A DNA stretch of 64,000 nt from NAT127 sp034717695 (GTDB lineage: Bacteria > Pseudomonadota > Gammaproteobacteria > Pseudomonadales > Porticoccaceae), in contig JAYELS010000062.1 in assembly GCA_034717695.1 (NCBI GenBank), forward strand, positions 51,005 to 115,004, read 5' to 3'. Both the position numbers and the translations under genes were made by a program. The notes beneath the pieces were generated by a model. It saw only the letters and a program-made list of their open reading frames with translations, made no database searches and was not told where the DNA came from. This document shows, piece after piece, positions 26,750-36,316 of this stretch (positions are counted from its first letter, which is position 1; the number at the start of each line of letters is the position of its first letter).

Positions 26750-27856
26750 TCAGCCCTCCGCGGCATCGGCGCCGGCATCGTCGAGAGAGGGCCGATCGCG
26801 GACCACGGCGCGCATGCCCTGGCCCAGCTTGAAGGCGCCGTGGGTGGCGATGCGCTCCCCCGGGGCAAGGCCCGCCTCCACAGTGACGGTGTCGCCGTTG
26901 ATCCCCCCCAGCTCCACCCCCCGGCGCCGTGCCCGGTAGGCATCCCCATCGGGATCGAGGAGGTAGACATAGCTGCCGATCTCGTCCCTGAGCACCGCCT
27001 GGGCCGGCACCTGGATCCGCGCCTCGGCGGCGACGGGTACCCTGACGGTGACCACGGCACGGACCGGCAGCAGCGGCGTGGCGGCCAGTTGCGCCCGGTA
27101 GCGGAGATTGCGGGACTGGTCCGACAGCGCGGGATCCCGGGCGATCACCGTGCCGGCGAGCTGTTCGCCCCCGGCATCGGGCGCCACCACCCGCACCGCA
27201 TCGCCGATGTCGAGACGACCCTGGGCGGGGGACAGGCTGAAATCCACCCACAGGCTGTCGCTCAACCCCTGCAGCAGCACCAGGGGCGTGTTGGCCTCGA
27301 GGTAGTCCCCCGCTTCCAGGTCGTGGAGTCCGGCGATGCCGTCGAAGGGGGCGGTCAGGGTCTTCTTGGCGATCAGCGCCGCCAGCTGGCGGGCGTTGGC
27401 CTCGGCGATGTCGCGCTCTGCCCGGGCCTGATCGAGCTGTGCCTGGCTGGCACTACCGCGCTTGACCAGGGCTTGCTGGCGTTCCAGGGCGAGGCGGGCG
27501 AGGGCCGCGCTGGCCAGGGCGGACTGGTGGCGGGCGCTTTCCTCGCTGACGTCCAGCTGGATCAGCACGTCCCCCTTGGCGAAGCGACCGCCCGGGGTGA
27601 GATTGACGGCGCTGACCTTGCCCGCCAGCTCGTTGCGCAATTCCACCGAGCGCGGGGCGATGATTTCCCCGAGGGTCGACACCTCCAGCGCCGCGGGGGT
27701 CGGCGCCACCACCAGTGCCTGCACGGACTCGGTGGGCTCGGGGAAGGATTCGCCAAAGGCGATGGCCGCCCGGATCTGAAGAAACTTGATGCTCGCCAAC
27801 ACCAGCAGCACCAGCAGGCAGGCGAGAAAGGTGTACAACCAGCGGCGAGGCGTCAT
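26750..27856 (-). CDS. RND membrane fusion protein (pump 1)
   Basis: A 368-residue periplasmic adaptor. The start at 27856 (MTPRRWLYTFLACLLVLLVLASIKF) gives an N-terminal membrane anchor instead of a lipobox. It is followed by a first barrel/lipoyl half (TLGEIIAPRSVELRNELAGKVSAV), a helical hairpin (residues about 100-150, SARHQSALASAALARLALERQ), the second lipoyl half (LTAPFDGIAGLHDLEAGDYL) and beta-barrel domains. It would bridge pump 1 to an outer-membrane channel encoded elsewhere. Divergent from htpG across 248 nt. Confidence 0.85.
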   Translation of the reverse strand: MTPRRWLYTFLACLLVLLVLASIKFLQIRAAIAFGESFPEPTESVQALVVAPTPAALEVSTLGEIIAPRSVELRNELAGKVSAVNLTPGGRFAKGDVLIQLDVSEESARHQSALASAALARLALERQQALVKRGSASQAQLDQARAERDIAEANARQLAALIAKKTLTAPFDGIAGLHDLEAGDYLEANTPLVLLQGLSDSLWVDFSLSPAQGRLDIGDAVRVVAPDAGGEQLAGTVIARDPALSDQSRNLRYRAQLAATPLLPVRAVVTVRVPVAAEARIQVPAQAVLRDEIGSYVYLLDPDGDAYRARRRGVELGGINGDTVTVEAGLAPGERIATHGAFKLGQGMRAVVRDRPSLDDAGADAAEG

Positions 27857-28015
27857 CGGCACAGGCATCCATGGCGGGTGGTGGGGGCCGTTCCGGAGAG
27901 CCGGCGGCCTGTCAGGGGCTGGCGATGGCGCGAACGTCGCGCCGGCGCCCATCATAGACAGGGCCGCGGGGCGGGACAACCGTGGGCAGGGGTTGGACGG
28001 CACCGGGCACCGACC

Positions 28016-28044
28016 CTTGAAATGACGGCCCGGACCCCCATCTA
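28016..28044 (+). promoter_or_regulatory. Sigma32 (RpoH)-type heat-shock promoter of htpG
   Basis: CTTGAAA (28016-28022), 13-bp spacer, CCCCATCTA (28036-28044). This closely matches the sigma32 consensus CTTGAAA-N13/14-CCCCATNT. It predicts a start near 28050 and a leader of about 55 nt ahead of the GAGGGAGG ribosome site. Confidence 0.82.
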
Positions 28045-28104
28045 GACAGCTGCCACGACCATTTCCCGTCGTTTCCAAGTAACCCGAGGGAGGTAAGAAA
28101 ACCG

Positions 28105-29991
28105 ATGACCGCCGCCGCCAAGACCGAGACACTGGGTTTTCAGACCGAGGCCCGCCAGATCCTCCACCTGATGATCCATTCCATCTACAGCAACAAGGAG
28201 ATATTTCTCCGCGAGCTGATTTCCAACGCGTCCGACGCCTGCGACAAGCTGCGCTTCGAGGCGCTGAACGCGCCGGAACTGTACGAGGGGGACGGCGAGC
28301 CGCGGATTCGCGTCAGCATCGACGAAACCAACGGGGTGATTACCATCGCCGACAACGGTATCGGCATGTCCCGGGAGGAGGTGATCGACAACCTCGGCAC
28401 CATCGCCCGCTCCGGGACCGCCAAGTTTCTCGAAACCCTGAGTGGCGACCAGCGCAAGGACGCCCAGTTGATCGGCCAGTTCGGTGTCGGCTTCTATTCG
28501 TCCTTCATCGTCGCCGACAAGGTGGTGGTGGAAACCCGCCGCGCCGGTCTCGCCGCCGATCAGGCGGTGCGCTGGAGCTGCCACGGTGAGGCGGAATACA
28601 CCCTGGAAGCCATCGACAAGGCCGACCGGGGCACCACCATCCACCTTCACCTCAAGGCCGACGAAAAGGAATTCGCCAACAGCTGGCGGCTGCGATCCAT
28701 CATCAAGAAGTACTCCGACCACCTCGCGGTGCCCATTGCCCTCGCCAAGCCGGCGACGGAGGAGGCCGCCGAGGTGGAGTGGGAGACCATCAACGATGCC
28801 ACCGCCCTGTGGATGCGCCCCCGCAACGAGATCAGCGAGGAGGACTACCAGGGCTTTTACCAGCATATTTCCCACGATTTCCGCAAGGCCCTCGCCTGGA
28901 GCCACAACCGGGTGGAGGGCAAGTACGACTACACCAGCCTGCTCTACATTCCCTCCGAGCCACCCTTCGATCTCTACCAGCGGGACAGCCCCCGTGGCGT
29001 CAAGCTCTATGTGCAGCGCACCTTCATCATGGATGACGCCGAGCAGTTCCTGCCCTTGTACCTGCGCTTCGTGAAGGGCATCGTCGACTCCAGCGACCTG
29101 CCCCTCAACGTCTCCCGGGAGCTGCTGCAAAGCAGCCCGGCGGTGACCGCCATCCGCGGTGCCCTCACCAAGCGGGTGCTGGACATGCTCGACGGCCTTG
29201 CCAGGGACAAGCCCGAGGATTACCGCGCCTTCTGGGATGCCTTCGGCGCGGTGCTCAAGGAGGGCATGGCGGAGGATTTCGCCAACCGGGAGAGAATCGC
29301 CGAGCTGCTGCGCTTTGGCTCCACCGCCCTGGAAGCGGGGCAGCTGTCGTCCCTCGCCGACTACGTCGAGCGGATGAAAACCGGCCAGGAGAAGATCTAC
29401 TACCTCGTCGCCGACAGCCGCGAGGCGGCCCTCGCCAGCCCCTATCTGGAGGTATTCCGCAAGCACGGCATCGAGGTGCTGCTGCTCACCGACCGTATCG
29501 ACGAGTGGCTCACCAGCCACCTCCACGAATTCCGGGAAAAATCCCTGGTGAATATCGCCAAGGGAGAGCTGGATCTGGGCGAACTGGCGGGGGATGACGC
29601 GTCCCCGCCGCAGCCGGAAGCCGACAACTCGCCCCTCGCCGCGAGGATCGCGGCGCTGCTGGGGGACAGGGTGAGCGCGGTGCGCACCAGCCGTCGCCTC
29701 ACCGACTCCGCCGCCTGCCTGGTGGTGGGGGAGCACGACCTGGGCGTGCAGATGCGCCGCATCCTCGAGGCCGCGGGCCAGAAGGTGCCGGATACCCGGC
29801 CAACCCTGGAGATCAACCCGGAGCACCCCCTGATCAAGCGCCTGGAATCCGCCGACGGCGAACGGGCTCGGGATCTCGCCTTCCTGATCTACCGCCAGGC
29901 CCTGCTGTTGTCCGGGGACGAGCTCGACAATCCCGGCGAGTTCATCCAGCAGATCAACCGCCTGCTGCTCGATACGCCCACCGCCCAGTGA
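28105..29991 (+). CDS. htpG: Hsp90-family molecular chaperone HtpG
   Basis: A 628-residue cytosolic chaperone. The N-terminal GHKL ATPase domain carries MIHSIYSNKEIFLRELISNASDACDKLR, DNGIGMSREEV, and the lid/Gly-rich GQFGVGFYSSFIVAD. The middle domain has SSDLPLNVSRELLQ and the C-terminal dimerisation domain ends without an MEEVD tail, as in bacteria. It refolds or protects clients with DnaK. The length is normal. Heat-shock control is supported by the sigma32-type promoter upstream. Confidence 0.96.
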   Translation: MTAAAKTETLGFQTEARQILHLMIHSIYSNKEIFLRELISNASDACDKLRFEALNAPELYEGDGEPRIRVSIDETNGVITIADNGIGMSREEVIDNLGTIARSGTAKFLETLSGDQRKDAQLIGQFGVGFYSSFIVADKVVVETRRAGLAADQAVRWSCHGEAEYTLEAIDKADRGTTIHLHLKADEKEFANSWRLRSIIKKYSDHLAVPIALAKPATEEAAEVEWETINDATALWMRPRNEISEEDYQGFYQHISHDFRKALAWSHNRVEGKYDYTSLLYIPSEPPFDLYQRDSPRGVKLYVQRTFIMDDAEQFLPLYLRFVKGIVDSSDLPLNVSRELLQSSPAVTAIRGALTKRVLDMLDGLARDKPEDYRAFWDAFGAVLKEGMAEDFANRERIAELLRFGSTALEAGQLSSLADYVERMKTGQEKIYYLVADSREAALASPYLEVFRKHGIEVLLLTDRIDEWLTSHLHEFREKSLVNIAKGELDLGELAGDDASPPQPEADNSPLAARIAALLGDRVSAVRTSRRLTDSAACLVVGEHDLGVQMRRILEAAGQKVPDTRPTLEINPEHPLIKRLESADGERARDLAFLIYRQALLLSGDELDNPGEFIQQINRLLLDTPTAQ

Positions 29992-29999
29992 CCTGCCCC

Positions 30000-30027
30000 G
30001 GGGGCCGGCGTGGCATTGCCGGCCCCC
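30000..30027 (+). terminator. Hairpin between htpG and gpsA, possible terminator without a U-run
   Basis: GGGGGCCGGC, loop GTGGCATT, GCCGGCCCCC: a perfect 10-bp GC stem 9 nt after the htpG stop. No T-run follows, so termination may be inefficient or Rho-assisted. TATAAT at 30035-30040 just downstream could be the gpsA -10, with the hairpin covering its -35 region. Confidence 0.5.
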
Positions 30028-30069
30028 TTGCCCCTATAATCGCGCCCTCACGGCCACAAGCGGTAAGGC

Positions 30070-31104
30070 ATGACTAGAACAACACGCATCGCGGTGCTGG
30101 GTGGCGGCAGTTTCGGGACTGCCATCGCCAATATGATCGCCCACAACGGTTACCCCGTGACCCTGTGGATGCGCAGCGCGGAAAACGCCGCCCGCTGCCG
30201 GGACACCCGGGAAAACACCCCCTACCTGCCCGGCTACCGACTCCACGACAGCCTCGTCATCACCAGCGACATGCCCGGGGCCCTGGCGGGCGCCGAGGTG
30301 GTATTTTTCTCCATCCCCAGTAAATCCTTCCGCGAGGTGGCCCGCGCCGCCGCGCCGCTGTTGCCCCCCGGCGTCATCGCCATCAGCACCGCCAAGGGCA
30401 TCGAGGAGGAGGGTTTCAAGCTGATGAGCCAGGTGCTGGAAGAGGAGCTTCGCGAGCCCCGGGTGGGGGTCATCAGCGGCCCCAACCTGGCGCGGGAAAT
30501 CGCCGCCCAGCAGATCACCGCCACGGTCATCGCCAGCGAGGACGAGGGCCTGTGCCAGCAGATCCAGGCCATGCTGGCGAGTGGTTATTTTCGCGTCTAC
30601 GCCAACCACGACCGCTACGGGGTGGAACTGGCGGGCGCCCTCAAGAACATCTACGCCATTGTCGCCGGCATCGCCTCCGCCATCGGGGTCGGCCAGAACA
30701 CCCTGAGCGTGCTCATCACCCGCAGCCTCGCGGAGATGACCCGCTTTGCCGCGCGGCTCGGCGCCAATCCCATGACCTTCCTCGGCCTCAGCGGCGTCGG
30801 CGACTTGATCGTCACCTGCACCTCGCCCCTGAGCCGCAACTTTCGCATCGGCGAGGCCATCGGCCAGGGCAAGACCATGGACGAGGCGGCCCGCCTGGTG
30901 GGCCAGGTGGCGGAAGGGGTCAAGACCACCCGCATCGTCAAGCACAAGGCCGATGATCTCGGGGTCTACATGCCCCTGGCTTCGGCGCTTTATGCCATTT
31001 TGTTCGAGGCCCGGCCGTTGCGCTCGGTACTGCGCAACATGATGACATCCGAGCAGAGCGAGGATGTGGAATTCAGAGTGAGGAACGACCCCCATGAGCA
31101 ATGA
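30070..31104 (+). CDS. gpsA: Glycerol-3-phosphate dehydrogenase [NAD(P)+]
   Basis: A 344-residue enzyme that reduces dihydroxyacetone phosphate to sn-glycerol-3-phosphate for phospholipid synthesis. The N-terminal dinucleotide-binding IAVLGGGSFGTAIANMIAHNG, the catalytic-Lys segment VELAGALKNIYAIVAGIASA and the GLSGVGDLIVTCTSPLSRN substrate loop are present. It overlaps the DUF4389 gene by 11 nt and heads a four-gene plus-strand cluster. Confidence 0.95.
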   Translation: MTRTTRIAVLGGGSFGTAIANMIAHNGYPVTLWMRSAENAARCRDTRENTPYLPGYRLHDSLVITSDMPGALAGAEVVFFSIPSKSFREVARAAAPLLPPGVIAISTAKGIEEEGFKLMSQVLEEELREPRVGVISGPNLAREIAAQQITATVIASEDEGLCQQIQAMLASGYFRVYANHDRYGVELAGALKNIYAIVAGIASAIGVGQNTLSVLITRSLAEMTRFAARLGANPMTFLGLSGVGDLIVTCTSPLSRNFRIGEAIGQGKTMDEAARLVGQVAEGVKTTRIVKHKADDLGVYMPLASALYAILFEARPLRSVLRNMMTSEQSEDVEFRVRNDPHEQ

Positions 31105-31468
31105 ATCGCAATCCCGCTTCTCCGATCCGGATCTGTGGATCCGCCTGCTGTACATGATCCTGTTCGCGCTGCTGACGGGCCTGTCCCGGCTGGTGATCTG
31201 CGTGCTGGCGCTGTTGCAGTTTCTCGCCGTGCTGTTCACTGGCGAGGATAACCGCAGCCTCAGGGACTTTTCCGCAAGCCTCGCCGAGTGGACCCTGCGG
31301 GCCTTCAATTTCGTCACCTTCAACAGTGACGAAAAGCCCTTTCCCTTCGCGGATTGGCCCGGGCCGAAGGTGGAGGAGACGCCGGAGGGGGAGGGTAGCC
31401 ACGGGGTTGGCAGCGATATCCCCGTGTTGACCCCGGAGCCCGGGGATCAGGGCGACAGCAAGTCCTGA
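31094..31468 (+). CDS. DUF4389 small membrane protein
   Basis: A 124-residue protein. A DUF4389 region runs from about residue 10 to 75 (DPDLWIRLLYMILFALLTGLSRLVICVLALLQFLAVLFTGEDN). It contains two close hydrophobic segments that could form a membrane hairpin, then LRDFSASLAEWTLRAFNFVTFNSDEKPFPFADWP. The C-terminal 40 residues are acidic and probably disordered. Function is unknown. It overlaps gpsA and touches sixA (1 nt), so it is surely co-transcribed with both. Confidence 0.78.
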   Translation: MSNESQSRFSDPDLWIRLLYMILFALLTGLSRLVICVLALLQFLAVLFTGEDNRSLRDFSASLAEWTLRAFNFVTFNSDEKPFPFADWPGPKVEETPEGEGSHGVGSDIPVLTPEPGDQGDSKS

Positions 31469-31950
31469 TGCCCGGCGAGCTGCGACTCTACCTGATGCGC
31501 CACGGCGAGGCCGGCAGCGCGCCCCGGGATGAAGTCCGCGAACTCACCCAGAGGGGCCGGGAGCATTGCCGTCACAACCTCCTCAAGGCACTGCCGAGGC
31601 TCGCCAGTGCCCCGGCCACGGTGGTGTCGAGCCCCTACAGCCGCGCCCTGCAAACCGCCGCCATCGCCCACGCCATCCTCGGCGATGGCACCAACCCCCC
31701 GCCACTGCTGGTGGATGACTGCCTGGTGCCGGACGCATCGCCCCGTGCCATCGCCGACTTCATCGAGGGCCTGGGGGAGGATGCCTGGCCCCTGGTGCTG
31801 GTGGGCCATCAACCCCTCTTGGGGGCCCTGCTCGCCTGGCTGACGGACCGGGATGACCTCGCCGCCAGCGTCCCCACCGCCAGTATCAGCGCCCTGGATA
31901 TGGTGGCATTCGCCCGGGGCGGCGCCAGCCTGGACTGGCAGATCCATTGA
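31468..31950 (+). CDS. sixA: Phosphohistidine phosphatase SixA
   Basis: A 160-residue histidine-phosphatase-family protein. The catalytic RHG motif is at residues 11-13 (LYLMRHGEAG) and the second His is in LVLVGHQPLLGALLAWL. SixA dephosphorylates phosphohistidine, best known on the phosphotransfer protein NPr of the nitrogen-related phosphotransferase system. Start and stop overlap both neighbours by 1 nt (TGATG), indicating translational coupling in the gpsA cluster. Confidence 0.88.
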   Translation: MPGELRLYLMRHGEAGSAPRDEVRELTQRGREHCRHNLLKALPRLASAPATVVSSPYSRALQTAAIAHAILGDGTNPPPLLVDDCLVPDASPRAIADFIEGLGEDAWPLVLVGHQPLLGALLAWLTDRDDLAASVPTASISALDMVAFARGGASLDWQIH

Positions 31951-32819
31951 TGCCCCCGGAGGAGCTGCACTTCGAGGTTTTTGGCAAGCACTTTGCCGCC
32001 CGGCGCTGGGGGCGGGGGAGGCCCATCCGGGTACTCGCCCTTCACGGCTGGCGGGACAACTGCGCGAGCTTTGATTTCCTCGCGCCCCTGCTCGCGGACT
32101 GCGACCTGGTGGCGCCGGACCTCGCCGGCCACGGGCACAGCGACTGGCGCTCCGCCGATGCGCCCTACACCGTATGGCAGGATGTGGGGGAGCTGCTCGC
32201 CATCGTCGACGAGCTTGGCTGGGAGCGCTTCTGCCTGCTCGGCCACTCCCGGGGCGCGGCCATCGCCACTCTGCTGGCGGGGTCCCACCCCGCCCGGGTC
32301 GAGCGCTTGGTGCTGCTGGACAACCTGTTTCCGGCCCCCGTGCTGGCCGCCGACGCCCCCGCCCAGCTGGCCGCCGCCATTGCCGACCGGCGCGCCCTGG
32401 CCGGCTGGAAACCCCGCTACCATCCCGGTTTTGACGACGCCCTGGCGGCCCGCACCCGGGGCCCCCTGGCATTGCCCCTGGACGCGGCCCGGGCATTGGC
32501 CCTGAGGGGCGTGGAGAAGTCCCCGGAGGGCTACTACTGGCGCGGCGACCCGCGCCTTGGGGCCGCCTCCGAAGTGAAGTTCAGCGAAGAGCATGCCCTG
32601 GCCTTTGTGAAGGCGCTGACCTTTCCGGTGCTGTTGCTGCTGGGGGCGGACAGCCCCATTCGCCGCGACGACGACATGACCCGCTGGGCGGGCTCCAACG
32701 AACAGATCGCAGTGCGGGAGGTGTCCGGCGGACACCACATGCACATGGACGGCGGGCTGGGGGAAACGGCGGGACGGGTGGCGGCGTTTTTCGGCGGCGG
32801 GGGAGGGCCCGCCACCTGA
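31950..32819 (+). CDS. Alpha/beta hydrolase
   Basis: A 289-residue alpha/beta-hydrolase-fold protein. The oxyanion-hole motif LHGWRDN is at about residues 31-37, the nucleophile elbow is GHSRGA with Ser100, and the likely catalytic His lies in SGGHHMHMDGG near the C-terminus. The ATG at 31950 shares one base with the sixA stop; a TTG one codon earlier is possible. The substrate is not predictable. The C-terminus is Gly-rich (FGGGGGPAT). It converges on folE, with only 9 nt between the stops. Confidence 0.8.
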   Translation: MPPEELHFEVFGKHFAARRWGRGRPIRVLALHGWRDNCASFDFLAPLLADCDLVAPDLAGHGHSDWRSADAPYTVWQDVGELLAIVDELGWERFCLLGHSRGAAIATLLAGSHPARVERLVLLDNLFPAPVLAADAPAQLAAAIADRRALAGWKPRYHPGFDDALAARTRGPLALPLDAARALALRGVEKSPEGYYWRGDPRLGAASEVKFSEEHALAFVKALTFPVLLLLGADSPIRRDDDMTRWAGSNEQIAVREVSGGHHMHMDGGLGETAGRVAAFFGGGGGPAT

Positions 32820-32828
32820 ATCCGGCCC

Positions 32829-33365
<537 letters not shown>

Positions 33366-33477
33366 GGGTAATTCCTGTGTGCCATACCAGTCAGCCGCAA
33401 CCCTAAGGCAGGGGGAAATAAAGGTAAAGCGGTTTTTCCGGTCGGCGGTTACAATGCCGTTTTTTCGAGAAAAGCCC

Positions 33478-34380
33478 ATGGATCAGCGTGCCGATGTTCT
33501 TCAAAACCTGTACAGCGTGAGGGATTTCCTGCGCTGGGCGTGCAGTCGTTTTCATGAGAAGTCGCTGTTCTTTGGCCACGGCACCGACAATGCCTGGGAC
33601 GAGGCGGTTCAGCTGGTGATGCACGCCCTGCACCTGCCGGCCCAGGGTGACCAGCGGTTTCTCGATGCCCGCCTCACCGAGGCGGAGAAGCACGCCGTGC
33701 TGGACGTGCTCGACCGGCGCATCAGCGAGCGCGTGCCCGCTCCCTATATCACCGGCGAGGCCTGGTTCGCCGGCCTGCCGTTTCGCGTCGACGAGCGTGT
33801 ATTGATTCCCCGTTCTCCCCTCGGGGAGCTGATCGAAAACGGCTTCGAGCCCTGGCTGCCGTTCGTCCCCGAACGGATTCTCGATCTGTGCACCGGCAGC
33901 GGCTGCATCGGCATCGCCTGTGCCCATCTGTTCGAGGATGCGACGGTTGTGCTGAGCGACGTCTCCACCGACGCCCTCGCCGTGGCGCGGGATAACATCG
34001 CCCGCCACGACCTGGGGAATCGGGTGGCGGCGGTGGCGTCGGACCTGTTCGACGGGCTGCCCGGGGAGCGCTTCGACCTGATCATCAGCAACCCGCCCTA
34101 CGTGGACGCCGGTGATTTCAACACGCTCCCCGAGGAGTTTCGCCACGAACCGGCACTGGCCCTGGCCTCCGGCGACGATGGCCTCGATTTCACCCGCCGC
34201 TTGCTGGCGGAGGCGGCGGACCACCTGACGCCGGAGGGGATTCTGATCGTCGAGGTGGGCAACTCCTGGCCCGCCCTGGAGGAGGCCTTTCCCCAGCTGC
34301 CGTTCACCTGGCTCGAGTTCGAGCGGGGCGGCCACGGGGTTTTCCTGCTCCACCGTCGGGACTTGCCCGGCGGCGGCTGA
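33478..34380 (+). CDS. prmB: Ribosomal protein L3 N5-glutamine methyltransferase PrmB
   Basis: A 300-residue SAM-dependent methyltransferase. The N-terminal helical domain starts DVLQNLYSVRDFLRWACSRF. The SAM-binding ILDLCTGSGCIGIACA lies at about 134-149, and NPPY at about 203-206 binds the target Gln side chain. It differs from PrmC by its N-terminal domain and by the adjacent aroC, a neighbour seen in many gammaproteobacteria. It modifies ribosomal protein L3. TACAAT at 33450-33455 is a possible -10, but the -35 is not clear. Confidence 0.92.
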   Translation: MDQRADVLQNLYSVRDFLRWACSRFHEKSLFFGHGTDNAWDEAVQLVMHALHLPAQGDQRFLDARLTEAEKHAVLDVLDRRISERVPAPYITGEAWFAGLPFRVDERVLIPRSPLGELIENGFEPWLPFVPERILDLCTGSGCIGIACAHLFEDATVVLSDVSTDALAVARDNIARHDLGNRVAAVASDLFDGLPGERFDLIISNPPYVDAGDFNTLPEEFRHEPALALASGDDGLDFTRRLLAEAADHLTPEGILIVEVGNSWPALEEAFPQLPFTWLEFERGGHGVFLLHRRDLPGGG

Positions 34381-34419
34381 AGTCCGCTAAAATACTGCTC
34401 TTTTTGCGAGGATCCTCTC

Positions 34420-35493
34420 TTGTCCGGCAACACCTTTGGAAAACTCTTCACGGTGACCACCTTTGGCGAGAGCCATGGCCTTGCCCTCGGTTGCATCGTC
34501 GACGGCTGCCCCCCTGGCCTCGAATTGAGTGAGGCGGATTTGCAGCTGGACCTCGATCGCCGCAAGCCCGGGCAGTCCCGCTACACCACCCAGCGCCGGG
34601 AGGCGGACGAGGTGAAGATCCTCTCCGGGGTGTTCGAGGGCAGGACCACCGGCACGCCCATTGGCATGGTCATCGAGAATACCGACCAGCGCTCCAAGGA
34701 CTACTCCAAGATCAAGGATCAGTTTCGCCCCGCCCACGCCGATTACAGCTACCAGCACAAGTACGGCATCCGCGACTATCGCGGTGGCGGCCGCTCCTCG
34801 GCCCGGGAGACCGCCATGCGGGTGGCGGCCGGGGGCATCGCCCGCAAGTATCTGAAGCACCGCTACGGAGTCGAGATATTTGGCTACCTGAGCCAGCTCG
34901 GGCCGATTCCCCTCGACTTTGTCGACCGCGACGCCATCGAGCAGAACGCCTTTTTCTGCGCCGACCCCAACCGGGTGGCGGAACTGGAAGCCTACATGCA
35001 GGCGCTGATCAAGGACGGTGACTCCATCGGCGCACGGGTCACGGTGGTGGCCCGGGGCGCGCCGGTGGGTTGGGGCGAGCCGGTGTTCGACCGCCTCGAC
35101 GCGGACATCGCCCACGCCATGATGGGCATCAATGCGGTGAAGGGGGTGGAGATCGGCGCCGGATTTGCCTCCGTTGCCCAGAAGGGTACCGAGCACCGGG
35201 ATGAAATCACCGCGGAAGGTTTTTTATCCAACAACGCCGGCGGGATTCTCGGCGGCATTTCCAGCGGCCAGGACATCGTCGCCCACCTGGCGTTGAAACC
35301 CACGTCGAGCCTCAGGATTCCCGGCCGCTCCATCGATATCCACGGCAACCCCATCGAGGTGGTCACCACCGGCCGCCACGACCCCTGTGTCGGCATTCGC
35401 GCGGTGCCCATCGCCGAGGCCATGCTGGCGCTGGTATTGATGGATCACGCCCTCCGGCACCGGGGGCAGAACGGGGACCACCTCAAGGATTGA
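34420..35493 (+). CDS. aroC: Chorismate synthase
   Basis: A 357-residue FMN-dependent enzyme that makes chorismate from EPSP, the last shikimate-pathway step. Signature stretches are visible: TFGESHGLALGCIVDGCPPGL, DYRGGGRSSARETAMRVAAG and the C-terminal GRHDPCVGIRAVPIAEAM. The start is TTG at 34420 (LSGNTFGKLFTVTTFGES) behind GCGAGGA; no ATG gives the conserved N-terminus. TAAAAT at 34388-34393 may be its own -10. Confidence 0.95.
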   Translation: MSGNTFGKLFTVTTFGESHGLALGCIVDGCPPGLELSEADLQLDLDRRKPGQSRYTTQRREADEVKILSGVFEGRTTGTPIGMVIENTDQRSKDYSKIKDQFRPAHADYSYQHKYGIRDYRGGGRSSARETAMRVAAGGIARKYLKHRYGVEIFGYLSQLGPIPLDFVDRDAIEQNAFFCADPNRVAELEAYMQALIKDGDSIGARVTVVARGAPVGWGEPVFDRLDADIAHAMMGINAVKGVEIGAGFASVAQKGTEHRDEITAEGFLSNNAGGILGGISSGQDIVAHLALKPTSSLRIPGRSIDIHGNPIEVVTTGRHDPCVGIRAVPIAEAMLALVLMDHALRHRGQNGDHLKD

Positions 35494-35505
35494 TGGCGGC
35501 GGTAG

Positions 35506-36150
35506 TCAGCCGGCCTTGGCGATGCTGGCGGCAAACCCCCGGGCGGCGGCGACAGCCTTGTCGATCTCCCGCTCCGGCATGCCGAGGCCCCGCAGGGTGA
35601 GAAACACCAGCTCTTCCACATTGTTCCAACCGATCCGCCCACCCAGCAGATGGCAGAGGATATTGTTGGACATGCCTTCGAGGTAGGTGCGGGCGCTGGT
35701 GAAGCTGACCCTGTTGCCGCACAGGGCCTCGACCGCGGCATCGATTCGGGAGAAGCCCTCGCGCATCGATTGATCCTCCGCGTCCACCCAGGGGCTGAAC
35801 CCCCCGATGCGGATCATCACCGCGCCGATACGGCACTCGTCCTGACAGAATTGCAGATAGCCGTTGAGCATGCAGGCGACCACCTGCGCCGGGGGAAGGT
35901 CGGCGGGGATATGGCTCACCACCTTGGAGATCAGTTGATCCTGGATTTCCCGGATCACCGAGAACAGCACTTCTTCCCGGCACTGGAAATAGTTGTAGAA
36001 GGTTCCCCGCGCCATGCCGGCGGTGGCCATCAGATCGTCGATGCTGCTGGACTCCAGGCCCTTCTCGGCAATGAGGGCGATGGCCGCATTGACGATGGCG
36101 GCGCGGGTGCGCTCCCGCTTGCCCGGCAACGCGGTGGTGGGGGGCTGCAT
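35506..36150 (-). CDS. TetR-family transcriptional regulator of the divergent RND operon
   Basis: A 214-residue repressor-type protein. The N-terminal helix-turn-helix (about 14-62: RTRAAIVNAAIALIAEKGLESSSIDDLMATAGMARGTFYNYFQ) is typical. The C-terminal ligand domain is family-variable and Cys-containing (EVVACMLNGYLQFCQDECR). It is divergent from the MFP-RND operon across 166 nt that hold four palindromes, so it most likely represses both itself and pump 2 until an unknown ligand binds. Confidence 0.85.
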   Translation of the reverse strand: MQPPTTALPGKRERTRAAIVNAAIALIAEKGLESSSIDDLMATAGMARGTFYNYFQCREEVLFSVIREIQDQLISKVVSHIPADLPPAQVVACMLNGYLQFCQDECRIGAVMIRIGGFSPWVDAEDQSMREGFSRIDAAVEALCGNRVSFTSARTYLEGMSNNILCHLLGGRIGWNNVEELVFLTLRGLGMPEREIDKAVAAARGFAASIAKAG

Positions 36151-36202
36151 GATGGTCTCTTTCTTGCCTCGCTTGACAGTGCTGCAGGCAGTGTATTGCT
36201 TT

Positions 36203-36252
36203 TGACATTATTGTCAATATTGACGGCATCGTCATATATGACAATAATGTCA
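36203..36252. promoter_or_regulatory. Nested palindromic operator between tetR and RND pump 2
   Basis: Four dyads lie in 50 bp: TGACATTATTGTCA (36203-36216), GTCAATATTGAC (36213-36224), GTCATATATGAC (36231-36242) and TGACAATAATGTCA (36239-36252). The outer two are exact reverse complements, so the whole site is a large imperfect inverted repeat. TTGACG (36220) with AATAAT (36243) at 17-bp spacing could be the pump promoter and would be buried in the operator. Confidence 0.78.
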
Positions 36253-36316
36253 GCCCTAACCCCCGCGGCCCCCAGGTCGCACCCCCCGTTTCCGGATCAG
36301 GTACCAGGACGTCACC

